Counted from the first letter of the stretch, positions 10,915-22,893 are shown. The stretch is DNA of 64,000 nucleotides from Exophiala sp. HKRS030 (GCA_023897205.1 JAHWDD010000004.1:5952001-6016000); one strand, 5' to 3'. Notes: generated from the letters alone by a model not told the origin. Program-made: numbers and translations.

Positions 10915-11570
10915 TTTCCTGGTGATGTCCGTTGGTCGATTAGATTGTCTCTTTGGCTGGTTTTACTGTCGTCTTTCTCTTATGGCGGTGATCCAAAACT
11001 CCTGCTCCTTCCCAGCCGAAGGGCCAACGTTTTATATACCCCCTCCTCCACCAGCATCAGCATCTGACACGAAACCATTTCTGTGTATTAACAACCACTC
11101 CTATAGATGCCCGTTAACCCCGGTAGATCCGCAATCAATGCTCGCAAGTATGTCACCGCAGATCGTGACGAAGCGGGTGAACCCTAGCCCGGAGAACAGA
11201 TGCCATTGGATCAAAACGTAAACTTTCCAAACTCGGCTGGATCGTCGACTCGAGATTGGCCCCACAGTTTTCTCGTTTACCATATTTGGCAGAACTGGAG
11301 CCGGGTGATATTGGCCTTACTGGGTATGTTCAGACAGCGAGTTTTCGAATTTAACTCTAGAAACATTGAGATCTTCGCAAGGTATTATCAATCAGTCCTG
11401 TCGCATACGTGACTAGGACTGTCTAGCATACGTCACGGATATGGCATTTCTCTCAGAGCACATTGTTGGAATACGTGGCAGGGAATTACGGAACGATGCT
11501 GGAGATGCTGGACTAAAGCCGGCCATCTGTTCACCAAGACAGTGAAGCTCGTTATACTGACCAGAAGAGT
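10915..11570. other. Upstream region of the NmrA-like gene / 3' of the Zn2Cys6 gene
   Basis: I see no domain-bearing frame here. A CT-rich stretch directly precedes the NmrA-like start on its strand. Confidence 0.45.
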
Positions 11571-13049
11571 CTACGGTAGTCCTTCGAGACGCAGCTTGTC
11601 AGTGGTGCCTCGCCGGTCACGATGTCCAGCCCTAAAACGTTCAACCAGCCGCCGTCCAACCGCGCCAACACCGCTGTACGGATAGCCACACGCAGCTGCC
11701 GGATAGTCCATATACCTCCAGACCTCTGGATCCCCATATTTCTCCAGATGTTCACAGATGGCGCGACATTCATTCTTGGCCCGTCGGCGTGACCACCAAC
11801 AATTCTTGTCAAGCAGAAGGCTCAGCCAGTACGACAACAGCATCAGTGCTCGGGCGTCTAACACGTTGAGCAGATTCACGAACCTCGGAGACAGCCGTTC
11901 CACGAATTGCATATACTGAAGGAGCGATGCTTCACTTCCAGGGTCGATCGGTAGGAGACGGCACAATCGTCGAAGGATTCTCAAGTAATCATGGTCCTCG
12001 CACGTTGATGGCTCAGCCACACCGAAGAGTGTCACCAGATCTGGCGGGATATCATCTATACCAGGCCTGCTGTCGTCGACCTGCGCGACAAGGTCGGCGA
12101 CTTCATCAAACATGCGGACCCACATACTCTGAACACCGACCCTGGACTGAAGCAGAGTAAACAGCGAGGCGAGACCAAGCTGACTGCCGAACCACGAGAA
12201 CGGCACGCGCCGACTGGTCAGCGGACGTCGATAGTCTTCCACCGTATCGGCAAACGAGGCATAGGCCAAGAAAATCGAACTTGTGATGGCAGCATCGATC
12301 TGGTCTGCGCGCGCAACGTCGAGACTCCGCCTTAGTCCCGAACACGCCTGGACCGAATGGAATGTTTCACTCGTGCACGCCTTCTGCGGCGATTTCAGGT
12401 GATATCGATAGTGGCTTGCGGACACGGCGAGCATGGAATGCATGACATGCGGCTCCTGCCAAACAGATAAACAAACAAAATACTCAGCTGATCGAAACAT
12501 AGAGAATGGAACTCTGATAGCATGGCATGGCATGGCATTGCGTGGCATGGCATCAAGGGGATACTTACACTAATTGCAATGCCGACGAAATTCCTCGAGG
12601 CCATCGCCCAGCTCGACAACGGCATCATGGACGCGGCAACCATATCCACGAAATAGTCGAGCAGACGCGAATCCACGTCGGGAGACCAATCTGTCTCGAG
12701 TTTCAGCTGCACCCCCTGCCCTATTCGAGGTGGCGTAGGTGAAGCGTCGTTGTACTTGCATCGCGTGCCATGCTTGATGCAGTTCTGGCAGCTAGGGGAC
12801 TGTTCATCGCACTGTTTGATTGGTCTTCTGTTTAGTAGGGATAGCATTTCAAAGACTTGGGACTGATAAAGGCGGTCCAGGGCCGATCAACACTTGCCTT
12901 GATACGTCGTCTTTTGCAGATGAAACACCCTCGGAGGACTTGTAGTGTGTCCTTCGAGGCTTGTAACTCTGTACGCGGCCGCTGAGTGTGTCACCGTCGG
13001 CTTTGAATGAGATAACGTGGAATGGATTCTGACGACTGATAGTAGTCAT
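11571..13049 (-). CDS. Zn2Cys6 transcription factor (frame broken in the zinc cluster)
   Basis: The DNA-binding domain is split by an intron: GCFICKRRRIK | CDEQSPSCQNCIKHGTRCKY, giving C-x2-C-x6-C-x6-C-x2-C-x6-C. The fungal TF body follows (EPHVMHSMLAVSASHYRYH...). Exons: about 12898-13049, 12569-12811 and 11571-12455. Intron 12812-12897 starts with GC (AAG|GCAAGT), a GC-AG intron that joins IK to CDE exactly; intron 12456-12568 is GT-AG. The residues before the cluster (KPRRTHYKSS) are in another frame from RGCFICK, one base apart at about 12933-12934, as if TCCTCCCGAGGG had lost one C. ATG 13049 (MTTISRQNPF) is the likely start; 13121 is an in-frame alternative. The total length is 2 mod 3, consistent with one missing base. 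Either an indel error or a damaged gene. Confidence 0.78.
12521..12553. repeat. GGCAT pentamer repeat inside an intron
   Basis: Imperfect tandem copies of CATGG/GGCAT lie within intron 12456-12568 of the Zn2Cys6 gene. Short and of unknown significance. Confidence 0.7.
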
Positions 13050-13647
13050 ATCGGTCGGTTGTGGTGACAGGCTAATAGGAGGTATAGACTGGACAAGAGG
13101 AATGATGAGCACAAATTCCAACTTCCCGGTGCATCAAGATCCAAAGATACAATTGAGATTGAGGATTGGAAATGCAAAGGTGGAGTCTGTCTAGCGTTGT
13201 CTTGGAATATGGGGATTTCTCGTTTTCCTCTTTGGGATTACGAGGCTCCGATCCAATCATATTCAGGTTAAACCCAATGCCGAGAGCCATGGCCCGCATT
13301 CAAGTGCTTTGTCCGCATATCAAGGATAATAACCCTTGTCCGTTGGACAGCACGAATTACACATTGACCCTGGCCACCCGAGATTTGATGAGGCCTTCGG
13401 TTTGGCGTCCCAGTATGCGATGATAAAAAAACTCATGTATTAACATTCTGACAGCTACCCCTTGAACTACCATCGACAGATTACCAAGCAATCTGAACAG
13501 TGTACAAACATACCGGGTATCACAACTAGACATCGTGGCATCTTCTCAAAGTCGATAGCTTTTTTTCAATCCGGTTCCATGCGCCGTTCCCAGCTGGGAC
13601 GATACCTCAAGACAACGCCAGTGACCCAGCTGGAGACATTCCGCAGC
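13050..13647. other. Intergenic between two minus-strand genes
   Basis: Upstream region of the Zn2Cys6 gene and 3' flank of the MFS pump gene. Short frames only, no recognised element. Confidence 0.45.
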
Positions 13648-15529
13648 CTAAACAGCTTGAGATTCTTCGAACTTCTTTTCGTCCATCTTGGTTATGTTGT
13701 GTTCTGCTCCCTTTGTATGCTCCAAGGTCGTTGCAATGTCATGTGTCATCAGCTCATCGACATTGGGAGTGAAAAAACTGAGGATGACTCCTAGTCCAGT
13801 GAATGCAATACTGGTATAAAAGATCGTACGATATGCATCCGATGAAGCGATTTTGTACGCAGTGCTTGCAGCTGCTAGAATTGTCGGTGAAATACCTGGT
13901 ACTGCGGCGAATGCTTCGGGTGTGCCGACGGCAAAAGCGGTCAAAAGTTGAACAATACTAGACTCAGGAAGACCAGCTGCCACCGCAGCGGGTGGTACTT
14001 GAGCTGGAATCGTCGAGGTCAGTCTATTGGTCAACACCACCACGTAAATGGTCTGGCAAACGGTTGCTGTTCCTGATCGTATCGAGGCACCGACACCACC
14101 TGCTGTTCCGATTTCTTGTTGGTCTTTGATGGCAATAGTGAGCAGTGTCAAGCAAACCGATTCGGTCCAGCCTACAAGTACACAGGCCACAATAAGTAGG
14201 ACGATTGCACGAGTCTTGGTATCAGGATTGCACGAAGCCATTGCTATTCACGTCCCACGTTAAACCTGACCTACGATGATGGGAGAGTGAGATGTTACTT
14301 ACCGGCAAGTAATGCACCACCAATTGTCAACGTTGTCATGATCTGGAATTTGACTTTTCCAATTGCCTTAGCGAGAAGACCTCCTGTGATTTGGCCTAGA
14401 ATGAAGCATGCCCCAACAATACTAGACAGATAACCTCCGTACACGGCATCTCCGTCAGCATACAAAACGGCCACCATCTGAGGCCAAACTATTGCAAAGG
14501 CATAATAAACGGCAGCTCCGAGGCCAAGCACGACGGCAGAGGCGACGAAAGGTCCGTTTTGAATGATGTGTTTGGGAATGAGCGGCTCTTTTGGTGTTGC
14601 AAACCAAATCCATGCACCAAGACCGATAAGGCATGCGACACCAATTAGGAGTGGGACCAAGGTTTGTGCGGATGCCCATGGGTAAACTCCACCTCCAAGT
14701 GACAGTCCCATGAGGAAGAGGGTCAGGCCGGCGGTATACAAGATTGTTCCGATATAATCGAAATTTTTGACAAACTCCATCTTACGAGCATTCGAATGCT
14801 TCTTCTCGAAATTGGGGGCCAGTAGAAAAAGGTCCAGCTAGCCAAAGCAGCGAGATTGATGCCAATGAGAAAGTAATAAACTCCTCTCCAACCCACTGAT
14901 GGATACCTGGTGATAAAAGCCACACTGATTGCAGGACCAAAACCCGAACCGGGGATTGAGAATAGATAGATGAAAGCGACTGACCAGAACCGAGCTCGCA
15001 TAGGAACAAGTTCGGCCGTAACGAAATGGAAGGATAACTGGGTAGCTGCGGCAATTCCAACCAAAACCATGCCGCCTATCAAGACGTTGATGGATTGGGC
15101 TCTGGCGCACACAATACTTCCGATCGTTCCCAGAACGCCGCCTCCTATAAAGAAGTATCGGCGTCCGAAAAGATCTGACAATCGTCCGACCAGAGTAAGG
15201 CCGACGGCAACGCAGAGTGTGTAGACAATGGCAACCCAGGACAGATAAGGAGATGGACCGATATCAGCGTTGATGACTCCGAGAATAGGGGCAGCGTATG
15301 CGAAACCGGCAACGCCGGCCCATAGACCCATACCAATAGCGAACATAGATCCCAAGAAATAGGAACTATAGAAATAGCCCTTGGGTAGAGTGCTTTCGTC
15401 GGCGGTGAAGCCACCAGTTTCCGGGTGTCTAACATTGTGTCTTTTCTGTTTCTCCATATCGAGACGGTCATCAACAACATCTTCAGAGTGGGTATGACCC
15501 GTGTCGCCGGCGGGCTTTATATCAGCCAT
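13648..15529 (-). CDS. MFS efflux pump, TRI12/14-TM type (single-base frame break)
   Basis: A proton-driven membrane transporter of the fungal TRI12-like multidrug family. The N-terminal half shows LGSMFAIGMGLWAGVAGFAYAAPILGVIN, then WVAIVYTLCVAVGLTLVGRLSDLFGRR (MFS motif A) and further TM helices. The second part starts KMEFVKNFDYIGTILYTAGLTLFLMGLSLGGG and continues to FFTPNVDELMTHDIATTLE. Exons are 14303-15529 and 13648-14243 with a 59-nt GT-AG intron. At 14814-14818 a G5 run (C5 on the coding strand) puts FFYWPP and NFEKKHSNARKMEF in different frames; one extra base would join them. CDS length is 2 mod 3, as expected for one lost base. Start at 15529 (MADIKPAGD) is preferred; 15571 is an alternative. 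Substrate unknown. Confidence 0.85.
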
Positions 15530-16487
15530 GATATGAGATGTGCCAAATTCAGATGGGCGGACCAAATGCAAAGCCGAGAGATGATATGGATGAGCATGGG
15601 AAATTGCAAGGTGTGCTCATGTTGAGCAGGGATTCAAGTCGTCTTTTAAGTACAAGTTTTGTGGGGAACTTGAAGCACAGCAAGTGCTCGTCTGGGGTTG
15701 AGATAACTCATTTTCCGGACCAGGAGCTTGGGAGACGTTTTCCGCTTTTAATACATACATCAAAACAGGAGAGCGACCGGCCATCACCAGTTAGCATGAT
15801 GAGGCGATGTTCAGGCCGAGAGCCAAGTAGAGTTCACTAAAGTCTCCCGGATGTATTTTTCCTGAGCCAACTTTTAAACGTAGAGTTTTCGTGATTTAGT
15901 TTGGGGTATCAAGTGGCCAGAAAATGAGAGGCTCGAGTATCCTCAGACGCTACCATCGAGTGTATTCATTCAAGGGTGTTGGATATAGGAGAAGAGGTCG
16001 AAATCAATCAGGCATTGAAATGGAAGCGGTATGTGAATTACTCCTTTGAAGGAAGGCGCCAGCAAACCCGAAGGGTGATTGATTGTGAGGAAAGAGCCCC
16101 GGATGCATTAAGCAGAAGGAGGAGGCTCCAGGGCCAACGAGGGGCCCAACTTAGGGCGGCAAGGCCAGAGCAGGGCACTCCTGGGCACCCAGAGCGGCTG
16201 ATTGGTTGGCTGAGACCCTTAGTGCTTCCTCGGCTTAAGGCCAGGGTTGAGATGGCGGGGGCCACGTGCGTAAAGCGTATTTTATTGACAACACACCGTG
16301 CCACACAAACACCAGTTACCACTACCACGACCAACACATCTTGCAGACGACACCACATCACCATCACCGCCTCCAACAACTACAACAAGCATCCCCTCTA
16401 CTCCGTAGTCCTTCCTTTACATTCTCACCATTGCCGTCAACATCGGCCTTTTCACGACAGCCTTGAGCATGTTTCGGCCCTCCCATC
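15530..16487. promoter_or_regulatory. Divergent upstream region (MFS pump / RING protein)
   Basis: Nearly 1 kb between two divergently transcribed starts. A TACTCCGTA word lies at 16399-16407. The open frame running through 15976-16707 is low-complexity and overlaps the RING gene start, so I treat it as non-coding. Confidence 0.45.
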
Positions 16488-18140
16488 ATGGATGACAATC
16501 ACTCCACCTTCCCCCATCCTGTCCACCTACCTTCCGACGATGAATCTCTCTCAAGTCCTATCCAACCTCATCTTGACACTCTCTTCGCCGAATTTTCCAG
16601 ATCTCGGTCTAGACTCTCCCCTCCTCGCTCTCCCGTCGCAAACTCAAATCTCACCCGTCATCTCTCCTCTACGTCCCTCGATAAATCTCCACTCGCCAGC
16701 ACTATAGACCTTCGAGCTCTCGAATATGCCCAAGAATATGACTCTCATCTCATGTGTCCTATTTGCCATGTGCCTTTCGTCGACCCTGTTGTCCTCGAAT
16801 GCGACCATACATTTTGCTCCTCCTGCTTGAACGATTATCGAGACGGTGCCACGAGCGACACCCGCTCTCGGTGTCCCACATGTCGCGCCTTCCTTTTGTC
16901 CGCTCCACGCAAGGCTTCCCGGCTAATCATCAATATGTGCCACGAGATAAAGGTCCGTTGTCCAAATGATGATTGCAAAAGAGTCCTTCCAAGAGGCTTC
17001 GTTCAACATCATGCAACGACTGAATGTCCTCATCAACGTTTAAAATGTCCTGACCCTGGATGTGGGAAAATGGTCAAGAGGAAAAACTTTATGTCGGATC
17101 AATGCATCCACACCACTCACGTCGAGTGTGATTGTGGTGCCATCATTGAACTTGGTCGTGGTGATTGGCTTCGGCACAAGGACGATGACTGCCCCAGTAC
17201 TGGAGTACAATGTCCAAACTGTCCTCAACGCATTACCACCAGGGATTATCTCAATGGTTCTCTAGGCCATGTCTGTGACACGGAGGAAACCCCGAAATGC
17301 CCAGGTAGGGATTTTGGTTGTAAGGATGACGTCGACCAGGATCAGCTCGAAACTCATGCACAAACTTGTCCGCTGGCTAGACTTGCTCCTCATCTTCGGA
17401 AACAAAACCAACTCTTACAATCTCTACAAGAACAATTGACCATGGTCAAAGTGCGCAATGATGTCCTTGAAACCGGGTTTGAAAAGATTAATGATTTGAT
17501 CAACGATAATCTCCTGCCTCGCATTTCTCACTCGGATGTCTCCCCTGCGGAAGCGTCGGACATTGAAGAAATCGAAAGAGACCATATTCCTTCGGCTACA
17601 TCACATCGCGATCTGTTGATGCCTGCTCATCTTCGAGCCCTAACTCCCTCGCCGGACCCTGAGATGTCGTCCGTTTCGCAAACACAACAGCATCTTCTAG
17701 CACTGCACGAGTCACTCCGTGGCAACGTTGGCAATCTGGAGCATGATGTTTCTGCTTTGGCAGCCCAGATATCTGACCTTGATGCACGAACGTCTATGCA
17801 GCTCATGAATGAGACACTGAGGATCAAGGAAGATCTGGCTCATACCAATGCTGCTCTGTTTAGTACTAGAGCACAGGTTCAATGGATGTTGAATCGGGAA
17901 AGAATTGGTCAACAACAAGCAGCCATGGGACTACGTGGTCGAGTTCCATCCACTCAACCTCAAACTCTCGGCCATGGTAGTGATCAATCAACCCGAAGTT
18001 CCATGTCTGAAGGTAATGATCCTGTAGTACAGGCTTCAGGTTCGGACCATCAACCACCTCCTCCAAATTTAGGAGCTAGTCCCAATTTTAGACCCCAGGT
18101 GAGAAGGTTGAGCGGTAGTCAAGAGAGAGTCAAATTATAG
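16488..18140 (+). CDS. RING and TRAF-type zinc-finger protein
   Basis: A 550-aa probable E3 ubiquitin ligase. A C3HC4 RING (LMCPICHVPFVDPVVLECDHTFC...CPTCRAFL) lies at about residues 88-132. Cys/His-rich TRAF-type fingers follow (VRCPNDDCKRVLPRGFVQHH...CPHQRLKCPDPGCGKMVKRKN...CDCGAIIELGRGDW...CPNCPQRI). After them comes a predicted coiled coil (HLRKQNQLLQSLQEQLTMVKVRNDVLE) and a long Ser/Pro-rich tail. The order RING, TRAF fingers, coiled coil is that of TRAF-like ligases, but no MATH domain is seen. Single exon with a CT-rich leader. Targets unknown. Confidence 0.88.
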   Translation: MDDNHSTFPHPVHLPSDDESLSSPIQPHLDTLFAEFSRSRSRLSPPRSPVANSNLTRHLSSTSLDKSPLASTIDLRALEYAQEYDSHLMCPICHVPFVDPVVLECDHTFCSSCLNDYRDGATSDTRSRCPTCRAFLLSAPRKASRLIINMCHEIKVRCPNDDCKRVLPRGFVQHHATTECPHQRLKCPDPGCGKMVKRKNFMSDQCIHTTHVECDCGAIIELGRGDWLRHKDDDCPSTGVQCPNCPQRITTRDYLNGSLGHVCDTEETPKCPGRDFGCKDDVDQDQLETHAQTCPLARLAPHLRKQNQLLQSLQEQLTMVKVRNDVLETGFEKINDLINDNLLPRISHSDVSPAEASDIEEIERDHIPSATSHRDLLMPAHLRALTPSPDPEMSSVSQTQQHLLALHESLRGNVGNLEHDVSALAAQISDLDARTSMQLMNETLRIKEDLAHTNAALFSTRAQVQWMLNRERIGQQQAAMGLRGRVPSTQPQTLGHGSDQSTRSSMSEGNDPVVQASGSDHQPPPPNLGASPNFRPQVRRLSGSQERVKL

Positions 18141-18677
18141 ATGGCGTGGAGATCGATCCACAGAATATGACGAGATCATTAGACTCTACTTAATGGTAGT
18201 AGACGTATGTCGCAGAGTCTTTGAACGAATTATGTCTCTTTGAAGCCGTGAGGTGCCTAAGGTATGTACTTCTGTAATGGCTGTTATGGTGCAGACCTGG
18301 CATGGTTTGAGCCGCGTTTAAACGTCAATTGCCACGTATTCCCGCCTGCCGAGGCACAAGTCAGATTCCATACCTATTACCAAACTTGGACCGTATCAAG
18401 CTGTGCCAGAGCCAAAACACGTTGAGATGCACAATAGACCAACATCATAGAATACCCAAAAAGAATCAAGCCATTATTGTCACTCTATATCATAAAGTCA
18501 GGCGAGATCTCACTCTAGCTATTTGTCTTGGAAACGCTTCAATTCTGCCTTGACACGCAAGGCTGCACCTCAGTAGGTCACTTACACCTCTCCGTCAGCA
18601 CATACCACAGCAAGCAAGTGTATATATATCTACCGGCAAAAACGCCACAAGCCAAGTGCAAAAGCCGAGTCGTCAGA
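18141..18677. other. Intergenic, upstream of thioesterase gene
   Basis: The frame of the next gene is open upstream to 18528, but the residues before ATG 18678 are not protein-like. No other feature seen. Confidence 0.4.
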
Positions 18678-19358
18678 ATGAAGGAACGAGAAGTCACAGG
18701 CGAGACCAACGGTTCCGAGCGCGCAGACATCGTGGCCAACTTCATCCAAGACCACCATCCCCCACCAGAGACCATCAACCACTTCCACTCCATCCCATGG
18801 ACGCGAGAATGGCTGACCAACCCTGACTACACACCCATGCCATTCTGGTCACGGCATGCCAAAGCCGTGAACTCAGAAGACTACTTCTTCGCGCGCACCA
18901 TCAACACCGACTCCACGATCCCACACCTGTTAGTTCTGCGACACCGATCGGCAACGACGCCAGAAATCGATGCTGTCCCTTCACCGTCAACATCTTCATC
19001 ATCTCCACCATCGCATCCCGATCTAGCGGTTCTCATCCAACTCGGCCCGCAGGGTCTAGACGGACACCCAGCCTTGATTCATGGCGGCGTGACGTGCGCA
19101 CTGCTCGACGAATTGCAGAGCGAAGTCGTCACGATGCACAGACGGATGATAGGTGGTGCCGCACTCGCCGATGCCCTCTTCACGGCGAATCTGAACGTCG
19201 ACTATCGTGCGCCTGTGCCGACGCCAGCGCCGGTCTTGCTCAAGGCCTGGCTGGTCAGCAGACATAGAAGGAAATGGGTCACGAAAGCCTGTATCGAGGA
19301 TCATTCGGGCAAGGTGCTGGCGAGGGGGAAGCGCTTTGGGTCGTTAAAACGAGAGTGA
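18678..19358 (+). CDS. PaaI-type hotdog thioesterase
   Basis: The core motif HGGVTCALLDELQSEVV is that of the thioesterase superfamily (PaaI/4HBT hotdog fold), followed by ADALFTANLNVDYRAPVPTPAPVLLKAWL, the usual central strand region, and a C-terminal GKVLARGKRF strand. Members hydrolyse acyl-CoA or related thioesters. I chose ATG 18678 (MKEREVTGETNGS, 226 aa) since sequence before it looks untranslated; the frame is open to 18528. A Ser/Pro-rich insert (PSPSTSSSSPPSH) lies before the core. Single exon. Substrate cannot be deduced. Confidence 0.82.
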   Translation: MKEREVTGETNGSERADIVANFIQDHHPPPETINHFHSIPWTREWLTNPDYTPMPFWSRHAKAVNSEDYFFARTINTDSTIPHLLVLRHRSATTPEIDAVPSPSTSSSSPPSHPDLAVLIQLGPQGLDGHPALIHGGVTCALLDELQSEVVTMHRRMIGGAALADALFTANLNVDYRAPVPTPAPVLLKAWLVSRHRRKWVTKACIEDHSGKVLARGKRFGSLKRE

Positions 19359-21435
19359 GGATTTGAGGTTGTTAGGGGGCTGGAATGGAGGAGGTGGAAG
19401 GAGGGTGGGTGCGATGTCAGAGGCTTGTCAGGGTGGGACGGGGAGCAGGATCTTGCTAGAAATGGAATTCAGCTGGAATGATATTGATGTGCTTTGGTAT
19501 GAGCATGGAGGTCTAGGTAGAGATATCCGTCAGAGCCAGATGTCCTGGCCGATATTTAGACAACATAAGCGAGATTCCGACAGGGCTGCGTATATAAGGA
19601 TCGCATAGAGGCACAGCAACAAGACTGCCCGGTGGCCTCGCCAGTGCTCGCCGTGTACTACATACAGCCCATGCAGATCATCCTATCAGATAATCGAGGG
19701 TTCCCAGATCAATGCTCCGCGACCACTCGCAGTAGAAGCAAGCCAGTACTCCCACATATACTTCATGATTGCTTCGAAGATCACCGTCTTCAGACTCGAG
19801 GTTCACAAGTCGAATCTGGGTTCTCAGCTGCAACAAGACCCGATCTCTGTCACCAAGAGCATGATATAATCCGTCAACGACACATTGTGGCTTATGAAAA
19901 TTGGACAACTGCTGTAGCGAAATCTCGAGTTCACTGACAGACTCTCTCCCTGTCGACCTTCGAGAGCGACGTCGACAGCAACAACATCCACACAGCCTCA
20001 TTTCAGTTGCAATATCGTCCTACCTGATAGCTACGCTACAGCATCAGTGAGCATCCTCTAGCGGTCGTCACAACCACACACAGTGACTGTGCATCGATCA
20101 AAGGAAATGTCCCCACCAGAGCCGGTCTCCGAGCCTGGGGAGTTGTTGCTCTCCCAAATGGATCCATCCACGCATCTACCCATCCAATGACGCACGGGCA
20201 AAAATCCCCCAAACCGGACAAGCACGACGAGCAACAAACCATCAAATCGTGCCCTTTGTAGCCCAAGTGCGTTTGCATTCCGCATTTCTCTGTTTCTCTT
20301 TTCGTCCATCGCTCATTTCCCAACGACTATCCAGAGCAACGGGCTAGCGGGCAGTAGAGGGGAAGGGGGGAACATAACGTGGCACATTATCACATCCCGA
20401 CGACTTACAGATCTTTGTCTGCCAATCACAAGGCTCCGATTATAACACACAAAACGGTCCAAGAGATATATTTTGTTGGATGAACTTATAATCGGCATGT
20501 CACCGCGCGCCTCTCTCTTATCTATTCGATCATCGATGTCCTAGGTGTAGCCTCGCCTGAGGAGCGCTGAACCCTTTTGCCTTTGTGTAGTTACTGTCCC
20601 CACGCCTCGCCTCGCCTCGCCCTCGCCTAATTAACTTACTGGGTTAACTAAAAACAAACTCACTTCCCACTCTCCGACACTCTGGCTTGCGGTCAATGGG
20701 TTTCTTCGGCTGGACATTCCTCTTCCGCTCCCCTCCCTCCCCTCCCCATATCTCTGCTCCTTGGTGTTTTCAAGGTAAGACGATACTAGTCAATAATATC
20801 GAATTGCATTGCATTCACTGGGCGTGACACATACACACACACCGAGAGGGCACGAGAAGGGCTGAGGGTCAACATTCATTGGCCACGTCTTTTCGAATTC
20901 AACTAGAGTGCCGATAAGACAAGAGTTTTCCAATGCTTCGTCCTGATCCGAGATGATTGCGAAGATAAGTCGTGGCTCTTGTGTTTAGTACTCCGTACAT
21001 TTCTCGGAAAAGGGTCCCTCGTTGTTACTTGTATGACTTGTTACTATCCGTTTCTAGTCAAGTTAGTTGTAAAGGTTAATTACCCAGTATTCATTATATT
21101 CGTTTATTCATATCTCGATCGATATCAAGATCCTCCTTCTCCTCCCCATTCCTCCGTATCAACTCTTGGTTGTCGGCCAGCCTGCTGATTGTTCTGGGAG
21201 TCGTTGAATCCATCATACCATACCATATTATATCATACTATATCATACATACATACATACATACACAACTCGTCTGGCTCCACGACTCGTGATAGACCTC
21301 ATTACGCTGACTATCAAGGCGTTTGACTTTTTATCCATCACGGTCCCCTGGATCTCATCTGAAACCATCCATTCAAGAGGGCTGGCCAGGCGTTGATCTC
21401 AAATCCGATCCGCACAGCACACACACAGTCACAAG
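19359..21435. other. Two-kilobase gene-free region
   Basis: No frame with a recognisable domain on either strand. It contains a CGCCT-rich run (about 20603-20628), a TACTCCGTA word (20989-20997) and an ATAC microsatellite close to the next start. The right part is probably a long promoter and 5' leader for the FMN split-barrel gene; the rest is unexplained. A non-coding RNA cannot be excluded by eye. Confidence 0.5.
21245..21264. repeat. (ATAC)5 microsatellite
   Basis: Five perfect ATAC copies, preceded by a degenerate CATA/TATA-rich stretch from about 21210, some 170 bp before the start codon of the next gene. Confidence 0.85.
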
Positions 21436-22477
21436 ATGCCGCCGAGCCGCACGCTGGAATATCCAAAGACCGCGGTCAACAAGGTCAATCGGTATAATGT
21501 GCGAGGTGAGTCGACTGTCTATGTCTAGCCGGTGGTCTCAGGTGGGGATCTTGCAGGGGACTTTTGCGCTTTGGAAAGAGGATTGAAAGGCTTGGGAATG
21601 GGAACACGACGTTGCTTTAATGAATGATTTGCGATTGAGAAGCCCCTGTGCTGTCCACAAGGCAGAAGTGGAACGCGGTCTTGTTCAAGGTCTACCTACT
21701 GACATTCTCGTTTTCATGACGCATGTAGCAAACTACGATCTCGAAGCCATCCACACAATCATCAACACCAGCACTGTCTTGAACATATCCTTCAACACAC
21801 CCGATCCAAGCAATCCATTCCCCGTGACGCTGCCGATGGTCGGATTGGCGGCAAGTTTTGATCATCCGTCTGCCGGACTCGGGGAACCTCTGGACATTTA
21901 CATCCATGGATACGTCAGTAGTCGGCTGATGAACGTTTCGCGGGCTGCCGAGGGCGGAGAATCGACAACTGAACACTCCGGGCTACCGGTGACGGTGTCG
22001 GCGACGAAAGTCGATGGTCTGATTCTGACTCTGTCCCCATATACGCACGATATCAACTATCGCTCTGCGACCTTGTACGGATATGCCACTGTGGTGACCG
22101 ATGCTGAGGAGAAACTCTGGGCTATGGAACAAATCACCAACTCGGTACTGCGAGACCGGTGGCGCCATACTCGGATTCCGCCTGATGGTGCTGAGATGCA
22201 GAGTACCAGTATCCTCAAGGTCAAGGTTGTAGGTGGAAGTGGAAAGATCAGAGTTGGCGGGCCGAGAAATGAGTTGAAGGATCTCAACCGTGAGGAACTG
22301 AGAGACTCGATCTGGGAGGGTGTGGTGCCGGTTTATGAGCATTTTGGAGAGCCGGTGCCGGGAAAGACAAATCGTGTCAAAGAGGTTCCTGCTCATGTGG
22401 TGGATTTTGCAACCGAAGAGCGTGAAAGGAATGCCAAATATGCTTTGGATGTGATTGCCGACACATCGCAGGATTGA
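21436..22477 (+). CDS. FMN-binding split-barrel (pyridoxamine 5'-phosphate oxidase-like) protein
   Basis: A flavin-nucleotide-binding protein of the pyridoxamine-phosphate-oxidase-like fold. Exon 1 (21436-21505) encodes MPPSRTLEYPKTAVNKVNRYNVR. Intron 21506-21728 (223 nt) joins it in phase to ANYDLEAIHTIINTSTVLNISF, the start of the split barrel. PFPVTLPMVGLAAS, YIHGYVSSRLM and LSPYTHDINYRSATLYGYA follow the family pattern, and RIPPDGAEMQSTSILKVKV marks the C-terminal half. The intron is long for this window and stays open in the downstream frame from 21620, so an alternative 5' exon is possible. Likely cytosolic; true activity unknown. Confidence 0.83.
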
Positions 22478-22536
22478 TTTGACAATGGGTGTCTTCTGTC
22501 CGTGGTTCTTCACTACGTATCTTTTGACAGATTCCC

Positions 22537-22893
22537 TCAATGGACCTCTGTTACAGTCTCATTGATGGTTGAGATCTGTGGTTCAGGAGGCGGTTGCATT
22601 ATTTTGTCCTTGTGTTCTTTGAACTTTAGATATTCTCCAAATCTTCCCCTAGAATTAATCGAATCTGGTTGTCCTTCGATGCCATCCTTTCCACTCTGTG
22701 TCAAAGAACCTGATTTCGGGCTGAGCAAGTTTTCGAATCGTCCTAGCCGAGACCTGTCGTCGAGATGCTCGTTCTGAAACCGTAAACCACCATCCATGAT
22801 CCGCGCTTTGACAGCTCTCTTTACGAGCATCCAAAAGGCAAAAACAAACAAGACCAGAAACATGACAACCCGCCGCCTTATTGGTTTCCCCAT
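22537..22893 (-). CDS. Small single-pass membrane protein, hypothetical
   Basis: A 118-aa frame starting MGKPIRRR, with basic residues followed by one strongly hydrophobic helix (VVMFLVLFVFAFWMLV) and a polar tail. That layout (basic N terminus, one TM, charged soluble part) is that of a small type II or signal-anchored protein. No family recognised. It is convergent with the FMN protein gene, 60 bp away. May be a chance frame; an upstream in-frame ATG exists at 22953. Confidence 0.33.
   Translation of the reverse strand: MGKPIRRRVVMFLVLFVFAFWMLVKRAVKARIMDGGLRFQNEHLDDRSRLGRFENLLSPKSGSLTQSGKDGIEGQPDSINSRGRFGEYLKFKEHKDKIMQPPPEPQISTINETVTEVH

Noticed and set aside
15976..16707. 243-aa open frame upstream of the RING gene
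   Set aside because: Overlaps the RING start in another frame, low complexity, no family.
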